Shown here in pieces: positions 30,279 to 33,666 of a stretch of 33,666 nt of DNA. Below the pieces are notes generated by a model, which saw nothing but the letters and a program-made list of their open reading frames with translations, did no database searches and was not told the DNA's origin. Each line of letters begins with the position of its first letter. The stretch's first letter is position 1. The DNA is taken from positions 1 through 33,666 of the IMG/VR virus record IMGVR_UViG_3300021976_000047; one strand, given 5' to 3'. The translations under genes and the position numbers were made by a program. The DNA comes from a virus.

Positions 30279-30788
30279 CTACGCGGCCAGTGCCTTGTTG
30301 CGGTAGTACCGCGCCCGCTGGTCTTCGCGGTGGCAGGTTCGGCACTGACGCTTATTGCCTTGCCACCGGGTGTTCTCCTCGGAGTACGGGTGCTGCTGCG
30401 GGCAGTGGGTTTTGTTGGCCCAGAAGTTCGTCCCATGCCGCAGCTTGTCCTGCTCGTTCTCCGACTGGGTTCCCCAGGCGAGGTTCCCGGCGCGGTTGTT
30501 CTTCTTGTCGCCGTCCAGGTGCCGTGCCATCAGACCCTCTGGACGTGTCCCCGCGAACGCGGTCAGCACCAGCAGGTGCACGTTGACCGTGGTCATCCGG
30601 GAGTCGGTGTAGAGATTCACCCTCATGTATCCCTGGTGGTCGCGGTTGGACTGAGCTACCAGCGTGTCCTGCGGGGACCGCCATCGAGGGAGGCTGCGGA
30701 CTCGTCCGAGGTTGCTCACCGCGTAGAGGCCCTCCCAACCGCGCGCTGGCTTCCAGGTCTCGCCGGGGAGGTTGCGGGTGAAGTTCAT
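30279..30788 (-). CDS. HNH homing endonuclease (NUMOD4 + HNH), in the leftward operon
   Basis: A 169-residue protein from ATG 30788 (GGGAGC five bases upstream; ATGA overlap with the gene before it). The N-terminal NUMOD4 module (WKPARGWEGLYAVSNLGRVR) is followed by the HNH core (VHLLVLTAFAGTRPEGLMAR, then HLDGDKKNNRAGNLAWGTQS) and a Cys-containing tail (NKTHCPQQHPYSEENTRWQG; CRTCHRED). It is the same family as the gene at 19811, but here lies in the operon's own direction. Upstream in-frame sequence to 30998 is shadow. Confidence 0.85.
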   Translation of the reverse strand: MNFTRNLPGETWKPARGWEGLYAVSNLGRVRSLPRWRSPQDTLVAQSNRDHQGYMRVNLYTDSRMTTVNVHLLVLTAFAGTRPEGLMARHLDGDKKNNRAGNLAWGTQSENEQDKLRHGTNFWANKTHCPQQHPYSEENTRWQGNKRQCRTCHREDQRARYYRNKALAA

Positions 30789-30895
30789 GAGTAGCTCCCG
30801 TTCAGGATGATGAGGATGGCCATCGCCACTGCGGTAAGGCCACAGACCGCCAGCCAGATGCTGGCCTTGACGCGGTAGGTCTGGGAGGGAGTCAC
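30785..30895 (-). CDS. 36-aa single-pass membrane peptide
   Basis: GTG 30895 overlaps the stop of the gene before it (GTGA), and its stop overlaps the HNH ATG (ATGA). It encodes 36 residues with one hydrophobic helix (VKASIWLAVCGLTAVAMAIL). Tight coupling on both sides and the clear membrane segment support a real gene. Function unknown. Confidence 0.6.
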   Translation of the reverse strand: MTPSQTYRVKASIWLAVCGLTAVAMAILIILNGSYS

Positions 30896-31092
30896 TTCGA
30901 AACCTCCCGCGCCACCGAGGCGATGATCGCCATATCGATCTGGTCGAGCTTGCTGAGGTACTCCCTGGTCTGGGCCAGAGCCGCGTACGGGTCATCACTG
31001 ACCACGGCGCGGAGGCTGAGTTCCAGGAGGGTGGTGAGGTCCTGCTGCGGGGTCTCCTCCTCGGAGTCCTCCATGCATGGATCGGTGTTCAT
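30892..31092 (-). CDS. Small acidic helical protein, first gene of a leftward operon
   Basis: A 66-residue protein starting at ATG 31092, 11 bases after GAAAGGGA in the shared leader. It has an acidic start (CMEDSEEETPQQDLTTLLEL) and helical remainder (SKLDQIDMAIIASVAREVSK). It follows the promoter at 31138-31167. No domain recognised. Confidence 0.64.
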   Translation of the reverse strand: MNTDPCMEDSEEETPQQDLTTLLELSLRAVVSDDPYAALAQTREYLSKLDQIDMAIIASVAREVSK

Positions 31093-31137
31093 CGAAGTCC
31101 CTTTCGATCTGCAGCCACGTCCCTGGTTGATGTCTCT

Positions 31138-31167
31138 ACTTTAACACATCACCTACCTAAGATGCAA
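31138..31167 (-). promoter_or_regulatory. Leftward promoter P2 for the 31092-28354 operon
   Basis: On the minus strand, TTGCAT (31167-31162) and TAAAGT (31143-31138) are 18 bases apart. The sequence TGATGTGTTAA lies across the -10 and is also present in the leftward promoter at 32084, so the two are probably controlled alike. Confidence 0.65.
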
Positions 31168-31186
31168 GTAGGTCCCCAGAACTTCT

Positions 31187-32038
31187 CTACTCCAGTTCCC
31201 GCAGGAGGTCTTCCAGCCAAGAATCGAGGTTCTGCGGCTTGGATGCCGAGGCAGGAACGTCCTCTGGAACGGGCTGTGCGGCGATCTGAGGGACTTCCAC
31301 GGTTGGAGGGTCCACTGGTACCGCCTCGACCTCCGCAGTCGCCACAGGAGCGGGACGCTGGTAGGCGACCTTGTCGTTCTCGTGGAAGCTGCGGTTGGTT
31401 TCGACGGTGTGCTCGAAGGTGGGCTTCTCGAACTTCACGAAGAGGTACTTGGCGTCCCGCTCGACCGTGGTGACCGTCCACCACTCGTAGATGGCCTTAC
31501 TGCCCTCGTGCCGGGCGATGGACCGCACGCGGTCGCCTACCTGAACCTCGGAGGCGTATCCGGTGAGGTGATCCTCTTCGACCTCCAGCGCGGTGATGAC
31601 CTTACGAGCTGGCCTAGCCATCCGTCGGGGGTGAGCGGCGCGGTATTCAGCCGAGCGGATCTTCTGCTCCTCGGCCCGTGCTCGCTTCTCCTCCGCCAGC
31701 TTCTCCTTCATCTCCTCGACCGAGGTGGCGTACGGGGCGTCACCGCCCAGCTCGGACTGCTCCCGAATCCAGGTGCGGATCACGCGGTTGATCCAGTTCA
31801 TGGTCACGTTGAACTTGGTGACGGTGGGGAAGGACCTTTCACGGATCTCAAGATCCCACTTGGCGTCTTCGTCCTCGAAGTAGTCGGTGGTGAGGTGCAG
31901 GGTGTAGTGCTTCCCGGCCCAGGTGTCGTACACCTCAGCCTTGAATCCCGTCTGGGTCCCCTGCCAGTTCACCGCAGGCTCCCAGGTCCAGGAGTAGTTC
32001 TCCCGCCAGGTCTCCTCGCGGGTCTTGGTGGTGCTCAT
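31187..32038 (-). CDS. Unknown protein, first leftward gene
   Basis: A 283-residue protein from ATG 32038, behind GAAGGGA in the shared leader; a start seven codons upstream is less likely. The N-terminal half is a mixed alpha/beta fold rich in Trp (ENYSWTWEPAVNWQGTQTGF). Then come a charged helix (about 115-150; KEKLAEEKRARAEEQKIRSA), a short beta domain (about 160-215; VGDRVRSIARHEGSKAIYEW) and an acidic Pro-rich C-terminus. It is the only gene of promoter P1. I do not recognise it, but its place makes it a candidate lysogeny gene. Confidence 0.72.
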   Translation of the reverse strand: MSTTKTREETWRENYSWTWEPAVNWQGTQTGFKAEVYDTWAGKHYTLHLTTDYFEDEDAKWDLEIRERSFPTVTKFNVTMNWINRVIRTWIREQSELGGDAPYATSVEEMKEKLAEEKRARAEEQKIRSAEYRAAHPRRMARPARKVITALEVEEDHLTGYASEVQVGDRVRSIARHEGSKAIYEWWTVTTVERDAKYLFVKFEKPTFEHTVETNRSFHENDKVAYQRPAPVATAEVEAVPVDPPTVEVPQIAAQPVPEDVPASASKPQNLDSWLEDLLRELE

Positions 32039-32083
32039 CTGGTGTCCCTTCAGATCCAACCCTCTTGGTCGGGCTGTAGGACT

Positions 32084-32112
32084 AGATTAACACATCAGTA
32101 GACACCATGCAA
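32084..32112 (-). promoter_or_regulatory. Leftward promoter P1 for the 32038-31187 gene
   Basis: On the minus strand, TTGCAT (32112-32107) and TAATCT (32089-32084) are 17 bases apart, a good sigma-70-type promoter. TGATGTGTTAA just before and into the -10 is shared with P2. An operator (32142-32156) lies 30 bases upstream. Confidence 0.7.
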
Positions 32113-32141
32113 CCCTGGTACCCATAGAGATATGTGTTACT

Positions 32142-32156
32142 TGTGTCACAGACACA
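32142..32156. promoter_or_regulatory. Operator in the divergent control region (TGTGTC-ACA-GACACA)
   Basis: A perfect 6-bp-arm repeat with a 3-base spacer, the same spacing as the operator at 731-745. It lies between leftward promoter P1 and the rightward replication genes, so it could act on both. Confidence 0.65.
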
Positions 32157-32179
32157 CTACTCAGGGGAGGGGCTCAATC

Positions 32180-32257
32180 GTGAGCACAGGGAGTGTAGGT
32201 CCCTACCCCCTCCAGGTTCTGGAACTCAGCGAGGCTGAGCTTGACTGGTGCGGGTGA
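32180..32257 (+). CDS. 25-aa possible leader peptide upstream of repA
   Basis: GTG 32180 follows GGGGAGGGG with a spacing of seven bases and encodes 25 residues (MSTGSVGPYPLQVLELSEAE...). The strong ribosome binding site is the main support. It lies just after the operator at 32142. It has no recognised family and may not be translated to any effect. Confidence 0.35.
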   Translation: MSTGSVGPYPLQVLELSEAELDWCG

Positions 32258-32340
32258 ACCACACCACGTCTTCACCGCGCCGACGACCGTCTACCCAAGG
32301 ACCTCTCAGGTCGTTCGATATGACGAACGCGGTGACGTTG
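32258..32340. other. Candidate replication origin region
   Basis: This gene-free stretch upstream of repA holds the inverted repeats GACCT-CTC-AGGTC (32300-32312) and CGTTCG-ATATGA-CGAACG (32312-32329), end to end. In pAL5000-type plasmids the RepB-bound origin lies near repA, as I recall upstream of it. These repeats are therefore the best origin or RepB-site candidates, but I see no iterons. Confidence 0.4.
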
Positions 32341-32367
32341 CGCACTGCACCGGTAGGATCGTAGACT
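32338..32367 (+). promoter_or_regulatory. Promoter for repA
   Basis: TTGCGC (32338-32343) and TAGACT (32362-32367) are 18 bases apart. The predicted start (near 32374) is at the foot of the large hairpin at 32377, about 100 bases before the repA GTG. Confidence 0.55.
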
Positions 32368-32376
32368 GATCGTGCT

Positions 32377-32462
32377 CAGTGGGATGAGCGGTGGAACGCC
32401 CCCCAGGTTTGATCACCTGGGGGCCACCAATCTCCCGGAGCCAGAACTGAATCATCCCACTG
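32377..32462 (+). ncRNA. Large three-tier stem-loop in the repA leader
   Basis: Three nested perfect stems: CAGTGGGATGA / TCATCCCACTG (32377-32387 with 32452-32462), GGTGG / CCACC (32390-32394 with 32424-32428), and CCCCCAGGT / ACCTGGGGG (32400-32408 with 32415-32423). The structure fills the 5' leader between promoter and gene; the weak repA ribosome binding region (GGAAGCAGG) begins at its last base. It may control RepA level, and so copy number, or act in replication. The type is listed as ncRNA because the structure is RNA-like; it is probably cis-acting. Confidence 0.6.
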
Positions 32463-32477
32463 GAAGCAGGTACTCAA

Positions 32478-33623
32478 GTGCAGGTCACCTTCGATCGAGA
32501 CCCACGGTCTCTCGAATCCGACACAGACATCTTCCTCAAGCACTTCCACACCCCTAGTCGTCTTCAGGTCGCCTCTCAGGTCCCCGGAGCGAAGGCTCTG
32601 AAGTTCTACTGGGTCCGCCCGTGCGAGGTCGTCTTCTTCGCCTGGATCGTGGTGAACAATCCGACCTACTTCAACCACATGGTCTTCGACCTCGACGGGG
32701 GACGGGTCAACGCTTTGGAGCGGCTCCAGAGGTTCATCGACCGCACCGGGATCTCCGGCACCGCAGTCCTGTCACCGAACGGGTTGCACTTCTGGGTCCG
32801 GATCGATCCGGTCTACCGCAGGCACTCGTCCTCGGTGGATTACTACTGGGCGGTCTGGGACAACATCAACCGCGTGCTGCAGGGCGACCTCGGCTACAGC
32901 GGGCACAGCGCCCGGAACCCGGAGTACGGCGACGCGGTGCGATACGAAGGCTGGGACCGCGTCTACGGGCTCGGGGAGCTTAAGCAGGCTCTGGGCTCGG
33001 AGTGGGAGTCCTCGAACTTCCTGACGAGGGTCAAGCGGTTCGAGGGTGGTGGTCTGGGTCGAAACCCCGCTCTCTACAGCGCGGTCCACGGGAAGGTCAA
33101 GGAGACCAACGATCTCGACCAGGTCATCCAGTTGGCGAGAGACCTGGCCCCGGAGTTCCTCAAGGATGGGAAGCCCCTCCCCGACGCGGAGGTCCGGGCG
33201 ATCGCCTTGTCGGTCTACCGCCGTCGCGGTCAGGGCGGGTACGGCGCGGAGACTCTCGCCCGGTTCGGTCGCAAAGGTGGGAAGAAGAACTCCGAGGCGC
33301 AGCGGGAGCAGCGGGAGAAGTCCATCGGGGTGGTCAACGCGGACCGGTCGGTGAAGTCCCAGAGCCGGGCGTCTGAGGCTCACCAACTTCGTCGCCGGGG
33401 ATTGACCCTGCGGAAGGTCGCGGAGGCCTTGAGCGTGAGCCTGGCGACGGTGAAGCGGTACCTGAGCACCGCAGTCCGCGTGTTGCTGGACCTGAACCCG
33501 GCGAACCGCAAGCCTAGGAACACCGGCCCCACCGACCGCGTGCAGACCCTGGCTCGTCGACTCCTCGGCGTGAAGCCGATTCGAATCCCTGCGGAGACCC
33601 TCGCGGAGGTGAACACGTCGTGA
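32478..33623 (+). CDS. repA: RepA: plasmid-type replication primase
   Basis: A 381-residue replication initiator of the ColE2/pAL5000 'Replicase' type. The primase core (about 1-165) shows VFDLDGG (D71, D73), SPNGLHFWVRID (H104) and GHSARNPEYGD (143-152), the usual acidic and 'RNP' motifs. Residues about 195-250 match a PriCT-like helical region (VIQLARDLAPEFLKDGKPLP). Residues about 307-330 form a helix-turn-helix (GLTLRKVAEALSVSLATVKR) for origin binding. GTG 32478 is the first start behind the structured leader. It should open the origin by laying a primer, with host polymerase and helicase doing the rest. RepB follows with a GTGA overlap. Confidence 0.86.
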   Translation: MQVTFDRDPRSLESDTDIFLKHFHTPSRLQVASQVPGAKALKFYWVRPCEVVFFAWIVVNNPTYFNHMVFDLDGGRVNALERLQRFIDRTGISGTAVLSPNGLHFWVRIDPVYRRHSSSVDYYWAVWDNINRVLQGDLGYSGHSARNPEYGDAVRYEGWDRVYGLGELKQALGSEWESSNFLTRVKRFEGGGLGRNPALYSAVHGKVKETNDLDQVIQLARDLAPEFLKDGKPLPDAEVRAIALSVYRRRGQGGYGAETLARFGRKGGKKNSEAQREQREKSIGVVNADRSVKSQSRASEAHQLRRRGLTLRKVAEALSVSLATVKRYLSTAVRVLLDLNPANRKPRNTGPTDRVQTLARRLLGVKPIRIPAETLAEVNTS

Positions 33624-33661
33624 GCGAGTACGAGCCGTACGAAACGCCGTGGGGATGGCGT
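33536..33661. repeat. Terminal direct repeat, right copy
   Basis: Identical to bases 1-126. See the left copy. Confidence 0.93.
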
Positions 33662-33666
33662 TCCGA
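33620..33666 (+). CDS. repB: RepB-like protein, 5' end only (duplicate of the gene at 85)
   Basis: The first 14 codons match the gene at 85; then the window ends, with the last five bases differing. It is cut by the contig end and is not a second gene. Confidence 0.88.
   Translation, partial: MSEYEPYETPWGWRS

Noticed and set aside
1-33666. tRNA genes
   Set aside because: I saw no cloverleaf with a GGTTCGAATCC-type T arm in a proper context; the phrase GATTCGAATCCC at 43-54 lies in repA coding sequence and has no matching acceptor or anticodon arms.

Overview
The window reads as one complete, circular genome of about 33.5 kb from a temperate siphovirus of an actinobacterium. The last 126 bases repeat the first 126, so the contig closes on itself. 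High GC, GTG starts, dense ATGA/GTGA stop-start overlaps and two apparently leaderless promoters all point to an actinobacterial host. I cannot name the genus. No mycolic-acid esterase (LysB) gene is visible, which weakly argues against a mycolic-acid host. I see no integrase, excisionase, ParA, DNA polymerase or helicase. Instead there is a plasmid-type RepA primase followed at once by a small helix-turn-helix RepB-like gene, the arrangement of pAL5000/ColE2-type actinobacterial plasmids. The best reading is a phage-plasmid whose prophage would replicate as a circle.

Layout. (1) 32478-33623, continuing at 1-1552: repA, repB, three small helix-turn-helix or charged proteins including a regulator at 738 with an operator on its start codon, and an acidic protein. 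(2) 1560-2279: endolysin, closed by a terminator. (3) 2375-3929: six small early or control genes (helix-turn-helix, ribbon-helix-helix, three Cys-rich proteins). (4) 3940-4082: late control region with a promoter-like -10, an operator, a 14-bp hairpin over the ribosome binding site of a 26-aa leader peptide, and possible alternative pairing just ahead of terS. (5) 4079-13012: terS, terL, portal, scaffold, capsid, head-tail connectors, tail tube, tail assembly chaperones. (6) 13030-26679: tape measure with a built-in peptidase domain, three tail-tip/fibre proteins and an opposite-strand HNH endonuclease. (7) 26761-28285: membrane proteins including likely holins, far from the endolysin. (8) A bidirectional terminator at 28292-28344. 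(9) 28354-32038, all leftward: likely prophage-expressed genes (lipoprotein, inactive peptidase-like protein, small membrane proteins, a second HNH endonuclease) from two closely similar promoters. (10) 32039-32477: divergent control region and candidate replication origin, ending in a large structured leader directly ahead of repA.

Two dispersed sequence signals tie the genome together. One is the inverted repeat TGTGTC-N-GACACA, found at four control regions and again inside late genes, like an operator plus 'stoperator' set. The other is an A-rich motif, TCAAAAGATTC-like, found on both strands and in different reading frames. The most novel candidates are the structured leaders ahead of terS and repA, the operator network with a start-codon operator on a leaderless regulator gene, and the peptidase-like protein in the leftward operon that resembles the tape-measure peptidase but lacks metal ligands.
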